Under the pieces are notes generated by a model that worked only from the letters and a program-made list of their open reading frames with translations, had not been told where the DNA came from and did not search any database. A DNA stretch of 34,195 bases from Desulfobacterales bacterium. Its GTDB lineage: Bacteria; Desulfobacterota; Desulfobacteria; Desulfobacterales; Desulfolunaceae. This document shows positions 16,551 through 24,601 of this stretch, piece by piece. Both the position numbers and the translations under genes were made by a program. Location: NCBI GenBank assembly GCA_022360815.1, contig JAKSCC010000221.1:1-34195 (forward strand), given 5' to 3'. Position 1 is the stretch's first letter. Each line of letters opens with the position of its first letter.

Positions 16551-16589
16551 AGAAAAAGGCCCGGTCTGTGAATCAACAGACCGGGCCTT
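16551..16589 (-). terminator. Strong terminator of the transporter unit
   Basis: A perfect 13-base-pair stem (16556-16568 with 16577-16589), eight-base loop, followed on the minus strand by TTTTTCT. It lies 57 bases past the stop of the small gene at 16646 and separates the transporter unit from the BMC operon. Confidence 0.93.
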
Positions 16590-16645
16590 CCCAAGATGGC
16601 GGAGTGTGGCTTAACGCCTTACGTCAGCCCATCCACAAAACCCCA

Positions 16646-16912
16646 TCACTCTTTGATGTAGTGATTGATGGTTTCAGCACCCTCTTCATGGGCCCTGTAG
16701 AAAACGCGAAGCTCACCCTTCTCGTCCATATCAAAACGGGTCTCTTCCAAAAGACCGTTTGCCTCAGCTGTCATGATGGCAGAGGTGACACCGGGTTTTG
16801 TAAAGGCTTTAAAGTGGCTGTATTCACTTTTTAAAGCATTCATCACATCATCTGCACAGGCTTCTTCAACAGTTGTAAAGTGCTTAAGGATAGCATAGTT
16901 AAGCGGCTTCAT
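16646..16912 (-). CDS. Small winged-helix-like protein downstream of the transporter
   Basis: An 88-residue protein. The arrangement of helix (YAILKHFTTVEEACADDVMNAL), helix (TKPGVTSAIMTAEANGLLEE) and a wing-like strand pair (FDMDEKGELRVFYRAHEEG) resembles a minimal winged-helix domain, as in small replication- or PadR-type regulators. No catalytic motif, signal peptide or membrane segment is seen. It starts directly after the transporter stop, so it is co-transcribed and ends at a strong terminator. It might regulate the transporter or sense its substrate. The fold assignment is by eye only. Confidence 0.7.
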   Translation of the reverse strand: MKPLNYAILKHFTTVEEACADDVMNALKSEYSHFKAFTKPGVTSAIMTAEANGLLEETRFDMDEKGELRVFYRAHEEGAETINHYIKE

Positions 16913-16913
16913 A

Positions 16914-17999
16914 TCAGTTCTCCTTGCCTTTGAGCAGGTCCAGGGGGTTCAAAGCGATGGTAAAAATACCGATAACCATAACAACAGCGGCAACCCAAGA
17001 GATGGGGGCAATGGCCCAGCCATCCAGACCACCGATTACGCCGAGAACGATCCAGCAGCAAAAGGGTCCCCAGAAGGAGAAGGTTCCGTTGCAAGACATT
17101 CCCAGAGCCGCACCGCACATGCTGTTGCCTTTGTACCAGAACATAAAGGCACCGTAAGCAGCAAGGCCTGCGCAGACAAACCAGACAACAGAAGAACCAT
17201 CTGAAAACGCTTCAGATACAATGGCTGAGGTGTTTCCACCACCGGAGATCATACCGAAAAGAGGAACCAAAATGATAAAGTTTGAAAGACCAGAGGTTAC
17301 CTGACGAATGGTGATGCCAACCTCAGAGTCAATAAGGGCTGTTCCGTATCCACAAACACACCCCTCAAAACCCCATCCAAGGGCCGCAAGAAAACCAAAC
17401 ACAATCCCCAAGAACATGCCTTCCGGTGCGTCTCCACCCAACGTAGGGTAGGCGATCATAAAGCTGGCACCGAAACAGATGGCGATACCCAGCATCATGC
17501 GAGCGTTGAGCTCCTGCTTAAACCAGAAACGGGCCAGAATCGCGCCGATGGCAGGACAGAGCGCACTGATAGGAACAACAATAGACCCTGCCTTCTGAAG
17601 ACCAATAACATAACATGTGCTTGCAAAAGGGCCGCCAATAAGAGCCCCCACAACCATCACAAGGCCGGGCTTGGTTTTAAGACAGCGGAAAAAATCCCCA
17701 AGCTTTCCTCTTAGAAAAGCAATCAGCACCGCCCAAAAGGCACTGCACGAGTCTGTAAGGGCTGCCCCTAAAGCACCCAGAAGATAGGTAATAGCAAACG
17801 CAGAGAGCCCCGCTTTGTTGGCACCGTACCAATCAATCCATGGCCCTTTTGACATGCCCATTGTCATAAAGGCTGTATAAAACCCGTAACAGAGCCCTGA
17901 AAAAAGAGCGGTTAAAATACCCTTTCTCTTGAAATCCGCAGCCAACTTCTGTTTCGCAGCAATGGCAGCCGCATCTCGTGAACCCGACGCTTCAAACAT
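16914..17999 (-). CDS. DMT/EamA-family transporter, candidate choline uptake
   Basis: A 361-residue integral membrane protein with about ten hydrophobic segments in two halves, as in EamA-type drug/metabolite transporters. A short charged N-terminal tail (about 1-28) precedes the first membrane segment. Its promoter carries the same MerR-type operator as the choline BMC operon, and it lies next to both the operon and the regulator. Import of choline (or export of trimethylamine) is therefore a reasonable inference, though the family transports many substrates. No typical BCCT or ABC choline carrier is present in the window. ATG has GGGAGGAATG as ribosome binding site. Confidence 0.82.
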   Translation of the reverse strand: MFEASGSRDAAAIAAKQKLAADFKRKGILTALFSGLCYGFYTAFMTMGMSKGPWIDWYGANKAGLSAFAITYLLGALGAALTDSCSAFWAVLIAFLRGKLGDFFRCLKTKPGLVMVVGALIGGPFASTCYVIGLQKAGSIVVPISALCPAIGAILARFWFKQELNARMMLGIAICFGASFMIAYPTLGGDAPEGMFLGIVFGFLAALGWGFEGCVCGYGTALIDSEVGITIRQVTSGLSNFIILVPLFGMISGGGNTSAIVSEAFSDGSSVVWFVCAGLAAYGAFMFWYKGNSMCGAALGMSCNGTFSFWGPFCCWIVLGVIGGLDGWAIAPISWVAAVVMVIGIFTIALNPLDLLKGKEN

Positions 18000-18093
18000 A
18001 AATCAACATTCCTCCCTTAAACCAACTTTTACGAAAATCCCACTTGCCTGAAATCAAGTCATACACCCAATTGCAGAAATCGATTTTCGAGGG

Positions 18094-18124
18094 ACTATAT
18101 CTTTACCCCTAAGGGGAAGGTCAA
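18094..18124 (-). promoter_or_regulatory. MerR-type promoter of the transporter unit
   Basis: On the minus strand TTGACC (18119-18124), a 19-base spacer and TATAGT (18094-18099). Inside the spacer CCCCTTAGGGG forms a dyad flanked by CTT and AAAG. MerR-family activators bind such a dyad and twist an over-long spacer so that polymerase can open the -10. The same design occurs at 16365-16395. The rest of 18000-18449 holds the terminators listed separately and AT-rich sequence. Confidence 0.78.
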
Positions 18125-18213
18125 TGCCAAATATCCTTCTCTGTAAGCATTTCACTAAAAAAAGTGAGGCACTTTTTTCACACAACAAAAAAAGGCCAAC
18201 CCACCTTAAAATT

Positions 18214-18251
18214 AGACAAAAAAAGGAAACCCGTACCAAGACAGGTTCCCT
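18214..18251 (-). terminator. Possible second terminator after the MerR gene
   Basis: An imperfect stem (GGGAACC against GGTTTCC with one bulge) is followed on the minus strand by a run of seven T. It lies downstream of the better hairpin at 18305-18327 and could act as a back-up. Confidence 0.4.
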
Positions 18252-18290
18252 AAAAGTAAACTTTGCATTTTCCAGGCAAGACACCGTCAC

Positions 18291-18327
18291 ACAAAAAACC
18301 AAAACAGAGCCACAGAAAATGGCTCTG
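18291..18327 (-). terminator. Terminator of the MerR-family regulator gene
   Basis: CAGAGCCA (18305-18312) pairs with TGGCTCTG (18320-18327) around a seven-base loop. On the minus strand the stem is followed by TTTTGGTTTTTT. It lies about 120 bases after the regulator stop. Confidence 0.75.
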
Positions 18328-18449
18328 CCTTAAAAAAGACAGGCCTCTTCTATCGAGAAAATAAAAAACTCAAACACGCTTGCGAGCGATTTCTTACCAT
18401 TTTACTTCTTCCCCAGCGCATCGCCAAATCACCACGCCCTCTTTCACCT

Positions 18450-19280
18450 TCAGCCTCGGGAGACATCCATCAAGACCTCTGTCACATGAAGCGCTCTGTT
18501 GGTCGTGGTCCAATAATCGGTCACATAGCGTTCAAACGCATCGTCACCCACCACGTAGTTGTGCTTACGGGCCCAGCGGCACATCTTTTCATAGGTTTCA
18601 CCAATGGTGCTGTGACACCCGATGTGATAGCAGGAGATCATCATCTGACCACCAAAGCACACCTTTTCATGGCGCTTGCACTCCATCAAAGTTCTCTGCA
18701 TCACCCGTATATTCTGAGGGTTCTGTTCCATACGATCTTTGGCAGAAGAGAAGTGAATCATAACCGGACCTGTAATCTCATTGCCCACCAGCTCCACATA
18801 ATTGGTAAACTGAATATTGATAATGGAGGCTTTGATGTCGTTGTCGTAGACTTGGTCCTGAAAAAGAAAGTCACCCGCTTCAACATATTTGACCGCCACT
18901 TCATTGATATTGTGGTCAATCACCATCTCGGCCTCGTTGATCAGATCGTACCAATCTCGTACCGAGACAAACATTCGCCGGGTCTCTTCCTGGGCCTTGG
19001 TCAACTCATCAATCTTGGAGCTGAAAGAGCGCTTCAAGGCTTTGTAGACGTTATCGCCTTCGATAAACTCACGCATCTCTTCGAGTTTAAAGCCCATCTG
19101 CTTGTAATATTTGATGACGGGTACGGCCAAAAGCGAGGCATCAGAGTAGTACCGATAGTTATTGGTATAGGAGCGCTCAGAATTGATAAGCCCCATTTTG
19201 TCGTAGTGCCTCAGTGCCTTTTTGGACACATTGCAGATCTGACTGACCTCTCCTATGGAATACTGACCATTGCATTTCAT
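18450..19280 (-). CDS. MerR-family transcriptional activator of the choline genes
   Basis: A 276-residue regulator. Residues 5-75 are a MerR-type winged-helix domain (YSIGEVSQICNVSKKALRHYDKMGL, then YRYYS), followed by a coiled-coil dimer helix (about 80-120). The C-terminal part (about 125-276) looks like a GyrI/effector-binding type ligand domain. Five cysteines near 200-235 are present but no metal-site pattern I recognise. It is transcribed alone towards the transporter gene. Two nearby promoters have the MerR geometry with a shared dyad, so this protein is the likely activator and choline or a related cation a plausible ligand. ATG with AGGA six bases upstream. Confidence 0.88.
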   Translation of the reverse strand: MKCNGQYSIGEVSQICNVSKKALRHYDKMGLINSERSYTNNYRYYSDASLLAVPVIKYYKQMGFKLEEMREFIEGDNVYKALKRSFSSKIDELTKAQEETRRMFVSVRDWYDLINEAEMVIDHNINEVAVKYVEAGDFLFQDQVYDNDIKASIINIQFTNYVELVGNEITGPVMIHFSSAKDRMEQNPQNIRVMQRTLMECKRHEKVCFGGQMMISCYHIGCHSTIGETYEKMCRWARKHNYVVGDDAFERYVTDYWTTTNRALHVTEVLMDVSRG

Positions 19281-19960
19281 ACACCATCCTCATGTTACAG
19301 ATACATCAATTCGCGCAGCTGGCTCTGATTTGTCGTCATTGACCCTGTAGTGACTCGGCGCACCCGTTGCGCCGCCATGAGAAACAACAAAAAAATAGCT
19401 GAAAAACACTCGAAACATTGTTAAGAGACACCCTCTGTGCGCCCAATAAAAAAGCCCAAGTGTTGCAACACCTTTTATCTGCTGCTCACCTTCCCCAAAA
19501 AAATTTTGCACCCAAGCCGTTTCAGGTTTAGCACAAAAAACACCCTGCCGATTCAAGAGAGAGGCTTTATACCATGATGCAAGGCACTTTTATTCCCCAC
19601 CCTTGATTCGGTGGCCCAACCAAACCCATTTTTTTTATGATCGTTCCTCCATAAGGCATTCCATCGGCCCCTGGCAAGTCTTTTTATCTGGAAAACGGCG
19701 CTCAACACAAACCTTCACAACTCAAGGGGTTGGAAATATATTCAATTTTTAGTATTATTGAGCTGTCATTTATGAGGCCTGTGGCCTCTCCCTGCAAACC
19801 GAACCTCACTGGTCACTGATCACGAAAAACAAGACCGTCCACCTCTCAAACCACCCTCAAAAAAAGCCTGCAAAGCCACGCCTTACCAAAATGGCATCTT
19901 TCATATGCAATGGGAGAGCCCCTTTATCGTTAACACCGATCCAAAACGGGAGAACATCCT
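19281..19960. other. Intergenic stretch without a supported gene
   Basis: This 680-base gap separates the minus-strand MerR gene from the plus-strand kinase gene and must hold both promoters. I see AT-rich sequence around 19735-19770 and a small GAGGCC/GGCCTC palindrome, but no convincing ORF, RNA gene or repeat. Confidence 0.5.
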
Positions 19961-20833
19961 ATGAGCGAAACAGGCGGCCATGGCGGCATTCAAATCAGCG
20001 GCCCCATTATGATGAAGGAGACCAACCTCATCGAACGTGAATTTTATCAGAGCATTTTTCCCTTTCCCCCGCCAACCATACCACGAGGAGGAACAGTCCC
20101 CCAAGGGCTTGCCAGACATTCCCGAATCGCCCAACACACACCGGAAATCCATGCAACCCTAAGAAATTATGTTCCCTATTATTACGGACTGGAACAGGGA
20201 ACCGAGCGTATTGTTCTGGAAAACCTCGCCTACGGACTCGAACACCCCCAATTTTTTGATGTAAAAATTGGAGCCAAAACCTGCTCCATGGGAGAGCTGG
20301 TTGCCGCCGGACGTGGGGCCAGCAGCGCGTGGAAAAAAAAGCAAAAATTAAAGATGGCGGACTATTTTACGCTAAGCAGCAAGCGGGGATTTCGAATGGT
20401 TGCCGTCAGCTGTTTTCCAAAGGACGGACGAAAAGAGCTCGCTCGGCGTGACCCATCGCTGGTTATTCGAAAATACTTTGAGAGCGCCATAAAGGGCGGG
20501 GGGTCGCCGATAGCACTGAGAAGAGAAGCTTCTGACAAAGTCAATGCCATACTCTCTCAGGTTGCATGGGACGATTATGCCATGATTGCGGCCAGCATCC
20601 TTTTTGTCATGGGAAAAACATCGGTTTCCAGCATGCGTCCTCAATGGATCTGCCGCGTCAAACTTATCGATTTTGCGCACACCTACCACAGATCCCGGCT
20701 GGGCAGATTAAGTGATTCGCAACTCACAAAGTATTCACGAAACTTTTCACAAGGCCTTGCCGCATTCGGTCATTTGTTGGGAGCTGGAGTCGGCACCGCG
20801 TCACCCCATGGAAGGCCCATGCCCCACGCATAA
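19961..20833 (+). CDS. Inositol polyphosphate kinase (IPK)-family protein
   Basis: A 290-residue protein with the signature motifs of the mainly eukaryotic IPK family (IPMK/IP3K/IP6K). P-x-x-x-D-x-K-x-G is present as PQFFDVKIG (96-104), the inositol-binding motif. CRVKLIDFAHTY (231-242) matches the metal-binding IDFAH of IP6K. ASILFVMG (211-218) sits where the SSLL motif is expected. An N-terminal MMKETNLIEREFYQ fits the ATP-lysine and E-x-FY region. The kinase reaction would add phosphate to an inositol phosphate. Bacteria rarely make such substrates, so the natural substrate may be host-derived or another polyol phosphate. The ATG has GGGAG eight bases upstream. Transcribed alone and followed by hairpins. 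No signal peptide. Confidence 0.8.
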   Translation: MSETGGHGGIQISGPIMMKETNLIEREFYQSIFPFPPPTIPRGGTVPQGLARHSRIAQHTPEIHATLRNYVPYYYGLEQGTERIVLENLAYGLEHPQFFDVKIGAKTCSMGELVAAGRGASSAWKKKQKLKMADYFTLSSKRGFRMVAVSCFPKDGRKELARRDPSLVIRKYFESAIKGGGSPIALRREASDKVNAILSQVAWDDYAMIAASILFVMGKTSVSSMRPQWICRVKLIDFAHTYHRSRLGRLSDSQLTKYSRNFSQGLAAFGHLLGAGVGTASPHGRPMPHA

Positions 20834-20867
20834 CCCCGCCAGCCTTGCAAAAGGCCAGCACAACCAA

Positions 20868-20899
20868 GATGAAGCAGAACATTTTGCTCTGCTTCATCT
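20868..20899 (+). terminator. Hairpin downstream of the IPK-family gene
   Basis: GATGAAGCAGA pairs with TCTGCTTCATC around a ten-base loop, 35 bases after the stop. The following bases (TCTTCCC) are a weak U-tract, so termination may be helped by the next hairpin. Confidence 0.6.
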
Positions 20900-20924
20900 C
20901 TTCCCACACAATCGCGCCCGAATA

Positions 20925-20954
20925 AAAAGCAGAGACGCATGAATCTCTGCTTTT
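20925..20954. terminator. Bidirectional terminator between convergent genes
   Basis: AAAAGCAGAGA (20925-20935) pairs with TCTCTGCTTTT (20944-20954) around eight bases. T-runs lie on both sides, which suits the end of both the plus-strand IPK-family gene and the minus-strand gene stopping at 20971. Confidence 0.85.
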
Positions 20955-20970
20955 GAATTGCCCACAGCGA

Positions 20971-21714
20971 TCAGGGCGCGAACTCACCAACAATATCGAA
21001 GTATTCACTCTCCAACAGCCTTGCAGCCAGCTCCACCGGAGTGATGCGGGAGTCATCCGTTCCCAAAAGCCAAACCGGATCTTTTAAGCTGGGATTGTTC
21101 CGCATCAAATCGTTGGCGGCCCAAAGATAAACAAACGTGGCAAAATAGGAACAGAAAAAGTTGGCCCGGTTGGTATGAAACCAACTGTGCTTTTCCCCAC
21201 GTATTTTCGCAAGCACCTCTGAAATCTTTTTATCGCATATGGGAGCACTTTTTTTGTAAAAAACCCCGCTTGTCACAAGCTTTCGCATGCCATACGATGA
21301 GGTCCTTTTGTTCTTCCAATGGGTATAGATGGTGGTCATGTTGGCCACGGCGTGATAGGTAAGACGCGGGTTGTTGGAGCGAATAACCAGATACTTGTGC
21401 CCATGTCTAAACCCCGCATCCGAAGGGGCTTTCACGCACCCCTCGCCTTTGCACTTCACAATTTCCAAGATTCCCGACCCTTCATCATACTCCAAAATAT
21501 CGAAATCTCGATAGATCAAAGCCACATGGGAAAAACGTGTGGGGTCGATGCCATAGTTGCTTCTGTAGTGTTGCGGCGATTTTTTCATGCGAACGCGCAC
21601 GGTGGCTTTCTGACTTGCGGCAATCACTTTGCCGGAGAGGTGTGATTCGGGCAGGACCCATTTAAACAGAAGATCTCCTGGGGCAAGATCACTTTTCTTT
21701 AGAATAGAATACAT
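20971..21714 (-). CDS. YiiX/NlpC-like papain-fold protein
   Basis: A 247-residue protein from the ATG at 21714. The pattern resembles circularly permuted NlpC/P60 (YiiX-like) hydrolases: PGDLLFKW near residue 12, a histidine in FSHVALIYRD (His63) and a cysteine in NFFCSYFATFVY (Cys188). These are the candidate catalytic pair. The reading frame extends upstream to a TTG at 21801, but that adds a stretch without similarity, and neither start has a strong ribosome binding site. No signal peptide or membrane anchor is visible. Possible roles are peptidase, amidase or acyltransferase. It is transcribed alone, convergent with the IPK-family gene. Confidence 0.68.
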   Translation of the reverse strand: MYSILKKSDLAPGDLLFKWVLPESHLSGKVIAASQKATVRVRMKKSPQHYRSNYGIDPTRFSHVALIYRDFDILEYDEGSGILEIVKCKGEGCVKAPSDAGFRHGHKYLVIRSNNPRLTYHAVANMTTIYTHWKNKRTSSYGMRKLVTSGVFYKKSAPICDKKISEVLAKIRGEKHSWFHTNRANFFCSYFATFVYLWAANDLMRNNPSLKDPVWLLGTDDSRITPVELAARLLESEYFDIVGEFAP

Positions 21715-22294
21715 ATCAACACCAGATTCAGAGTAAGGGATTATGGTTGGGGCACCTGAGACACGCCTGTTCACGTGGACACTTAAAAAAACCTGTCCCA
21801 ATTAAAAAAGACGGTTTTACTATGCGCATTGATCCAATCCCCCTTACGACAAAACCCTACGCCAGATATCGCAAAGCCGTTCGCGTCTCATGCCCCCGTA
21901 CTCATTTTGCCCTCTTTTAGCAAAAACCTCTCTGAATGTGTACCCTCACAAATCACATAACGTCAAAAAACCGACATCCCCTTATCTTTATCGTCAGAAG
22001 CCCGATGATCCAGAAACGGAGCACCGGGCTTTTAAAAGGAGCAAAAAGAAAAACTTCTCCTTTTTTGTGGTGTCGTATAAGGGACAGGTCGAAAGAGAAA
22101 CACCACCGAGGTCCATCCCAAGCCACTACGTCCATGCCACCCACAAACGCCCTCCCTTATAGTCACTCTTCCAAACCATGGACAAACTCCTATCCTCCTC
22201 AGACTGTTCCCTGTGTAGGAAAATTTTGTTTGCTTTTTTTGTTAGATGAAGTCATAGAGACGTTTACTTATCTGAGAATCTACAGGAGGAATCT
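21715..22294. other. Intergenic region with two hairpins
   Basis: The gap between divergent genes holds AAGCCCG/CGGGCTT (21998-22031) and AAAAGGAG/CTCCTTTT (22034-22064, followed by TT). Both look terminator-like, but no gene ends here on either strand. They may be remnants of a lost gene. Short ORFs in 21890-22160 have no coding character. Confidence 0.5.
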
Positions 22295-23374
22295 ATGCCG
22301 ACCGTTCAATTTCTGGGATATCAACTTAAAACAGCTCAACCCCTTCAAAACAAAAACCGTTATCTTGGCTACAACAATCCGGCCATTGACATCGAAACCC
22401 GCTGCCGAATCTTTGCCGACGCAGCACTGGCCTCCTCGCGCCACACCTCCATCTCCCCTCTGGCCACCAAAATATTCGTCGCCCCAGAGTTCTTTTTTCG
22501 AGGGGGTAGCGGAGGGGCCTACACCCTTGAGCAGATTGCCTCCATCAATGCCATACTCGATAACTACCTGGCTCACCCGAGTTTTCGAAATTGGATTTTT
22601 TTCCTTGGTACAGCGGTGGGGGCCCTTCCCGGTCAGAGTGGAAATGAGTCTGAAATCTTCAATGTTGCCCTCGTTCGAAAAGGTGGGGTAAGGGTTGCAA
22701 ATGGCCTTGAACGCGATACCACACTATCACAGAGCAAAGAAGACGCGGTCTTAATCTACAAGGAGTACATTTCTGAAATCGACTTCCTTGGGGAAAATTA
22801 TGGAAAACTGGCTCAGTTTCACCAGGGGATTCGTGGAAAACAGGCCGTTCTTCAGGGCCAAACAACCCTTCTGAAACAAGTGGCTGGGAGTCGGCCTGGG
22901 GGAAACCCAGATGAAGCATTCAGACGAACCCGACAAGGCCTTCCTGCCGTCTCTCCCCTTTCTGATCCCTCTTCAGAGCAGAGCCGAAGCGGGCTGGGTG
23001 GAGGCTCCATTTTTGAGATGGGCGGGCTTCGCTTTGTAACCGAAATATGTTTGGATCATAGATACAACCGAGCCCTGGATGCCAACCCGCCAAACATCGA
23101 TATCCACATCGTTATCTCCTGCGGCATGCAGCCGCAATACGCCATAACACGTAGCGGAGGATATCTTTTTTCCGTGGACGGATTTGAGTTTGACCCCTTC
23201 AATAAGGTCTACCTTTTTAAGAGCCAGAACAGACAGGTCACCCCTTTAAAAATGGGACGATATATCCTAATGACCGACCCAAAAAATTGGGTTCACTACA
23301 AACAAGACGGCAAAGCACTTTTTGCTAATGGGCGCGGTGCGGTCAGCATATCCCCTCCGCAGCCCCTTCATTGA
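22295..23374 (+). CDS. Nitrilase-superfamily-like hydrolase
   Basis: A 359-residue protein with a plausible Glu-Lys-Cys triad of the carbon-nitrogen hydrolase fold: Glu65 in FVAPEFFFRG, Lys156 in IYKEYISEID and Cys252 in VTEICLDHRYN. The spacing is longer than in typical nitrilases because of a low-complexity Gly/Ser/Arg-rich insert at about 195-236. The substrate could be an amide, a nitrile or a protein glutamine. ATG is preceded by CAGGAGG, an excellent ribosome binding site. It stands alone and ends before a terminator shared with the peroxiredoxin gene. I do not recognise a close family. Confidence 0.65.
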   Translation: MPTVQFLGYQLKTAQPLQNKNRYLGYNNPAIDIETRCRIFADAALASSRHTSISPLATKIFVAPEFFFRGGSGGAYTLEQIASINAILDNYLAHPSFRNWIFFLGTAVGALPGQSGNESEIFNVALVRKGGVRVANGLERDTTLSQSKEDAVLIYKEYISEIDFLGENYGKLAQFHQGIRGKQAVLQGQTTLLKQVAGSRPGGNPDEAFRRTRQGLPAVSPLSDPSSEQSRSGLGGGSIFEMGGLRFVTEICLDHRYNRALDANPPNIDIHIVISCGMQPQYAITRSGGYLFSVDGFEFDPFNKVYLFKSQNRQVTPLKMGRYILMTDPKNWVHYKQDGKALFANGRGAVSISPPQPLH

Positions 23375-23442
23375 AGCGATTTCCCTCTAAGCAAAACAAG
23401 CCATCTTAAAGCGCCTTTCTTGCTCTTCAAAAGAGACGGCAC

Positions 23443-23492
23443 ACAAAAAAACCCGCTCTCCAATACACCAACAGGCACCGGACAGCGGGTTT
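23443..23492 (-). terminator. Terminator of the peroxiredoxin gene
   Basis: AAACCCGCT (23449-23457) pairs with AGCGGGTTT (23484-23492) around a 26-base loop. On the minus strand a run of seven T follows. It may also stop plus-strand transcripts from the nitrilase-like gene. Confidence 0.75.
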
Positions 23493-23509
23493 CAAAACAG
23501 AGAAGAACG

Positions 23510-24172
23510 TCAATGCTTTGGCTGTTTTACCGTTCGGAGGTAAGAGGTTTCAGTCGTCCATCCTTCAGGGTAAATCTCCTTGGCCTCTTCATCGGTAATG
23601 GTCGGTGAAATAATTACATCGTCCCCCTGCTTCCAGTTCACCGGAGTGGCCACCTGGCAGGCGGTGGTAAGCTGTATGGAATCTATAACCCGCAAAACCT
23701 CATCAAAATTCCGACCGGTCGTCATGGGATAGGTTAAAATAAGCTTGATGCGCCGATCTGGCCCCACCACAAAAACCGAACGCACCGTGGCATTGGTTGC
23801 CGCAGTCCGCCCCTCATGGGTGCCCATTTCATCGGCTGGAAACATGCTGTAAAGCTTCGCGATCTGCAGAGAGGTATCGGCAATAAGGGGGTAGTTTACA
23901 GGGCTTCCACCCACACGCTCCACATCTTTGAGCCAATCTCTGTGCTCTTCCAATGAATCGATGCTGATGCCCAGAATCTTGGTGTTTCGCTTCTCAAACT
24001 CCGGTTGAATTTTTGCCATATACCCAAGTTCTGTGGTGCAAACAGGGGTAAAATCTTTGGGATGAGAAAAGAGAATCGCCCAACTTTCGCCCATCCAATC
24101 ATAAAAATCGATAGGCCCTTGGGTGGTTTCCGCCTGAAAATTGGGGGCTAAATCGTTGATACGAAGCGACAT
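23510..24172 (-). CDS. 1-Cys (Prx6-type) peroxiredoxin
   Basis: A 220-residue AhpC/TSA-family peroxidase that reduces hydrogen peroxide and organic peroxides in the cytoplasm. The peroxidatic cysteine is Cys45 in DFTPVCTTELG. The C-terminal extension (about 160-220, with TPVNWKQGDDVIISPT) is typical of the Prx6 subgroup. A second cysteine in TTACQVATPVNW could help in resolution. ATG with AGGAGG upstream. Monocistronic and closed by a terminator. Such enzymes protect anaerobes from brief oxygen exposure. The 5' region (24173-24423) has two small CCCCATG-containing inverted repeats of unknown role. Confidence 0.95.
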   Translation of the reverse strand: MSLRINDLAPNFQAETTQGPIDFYDWMGESWAILFSHPKDFTPVCTTELGYMAKIQPEFEKRNTKILGISIDSLEEHRDWLKDVERVGGSPVNYPLIADTSLQIAKLYSMFPADEMGTHEGRTAATNATVRSVFVVGPDRRIKLILTYPMTTGRNFDEVLRVIDSIQLTTACQVATPVNWKQGDDVIISPTITDEEAKEIYPEGWTTETSYLRTVKQPKH

Positions 24173-24423
24173 AGTGGCCTCCTGTACAAAAATAGGAAAA
24201 AGGTGGAAAACAAGTTTGATTTGAAAAAATGATGGCCTACCCCATGTGGTAGGAAAAAAGAGGATGGATACCCCATGTATCTCGGGGTCTCTGTGATGAA
24301 AATGTCTGTCAGACCATCAAAAAAGCGACAGAGAAACAGGTCCACTGCCGCTTGTAAAGAGTTCCGCAAGTATATCACGGAAGCCCCCAACCCAACAAGC
24401 CATTGAAACAAAACGATTTTGCA

Positions 24424-24600
24424 TTAAATGATTTCAGATATCAACTTATCGCCAAAGCAGAAAGGACAGGTATTGATGAAAGATTTAATGGTGATAGCAG
24501 AGTTGGCGATCAGCACGGACTCATCCTGAATTAGGTACACGATTCTGTGCACATCGAAAATCGATGTGTGACCATCACCTTTTGCAAAAATCCAACTCAA
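24424..24600 (-). CDS. Possible small CPFC-motif protein
   Basis: A reading frame of about 58 residues (TTG start) ending in SFINTCPFCFGDKLISEII. Small bacterial and phage proteins often end in a similar CPFC-G-x-K-L zinc-binding tail, which makes this more than a random frame. It begins just after the GNAT toxin stop on the same strand and might be co-transcribed with the toxin-antitoxin pair. There is no ATG and no strong ribosome binding site. Uncertain. Confidence 0.3.
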   Translation of the reverse strand: MSWIFAKGDGHTSIFDVHRIVYLIQDESVLIANSAITIKSFINTCPFCFGDKLISEII

Positions 24601-24601
24601 C

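Noticed and set aside
19290..19556. Small minus-strand frame upstream of the MerR gene
   Set aside because: Low-complexity Phe-rich sequence, no ribosome binding site and no recognisable family.
21890..22691. Plus-strand frames overlapping the nitrilase-like start
   Set aside because: Basic, Pro/Ser-rich translations, and the true gene with a strong ribosome binding site is in another frame.
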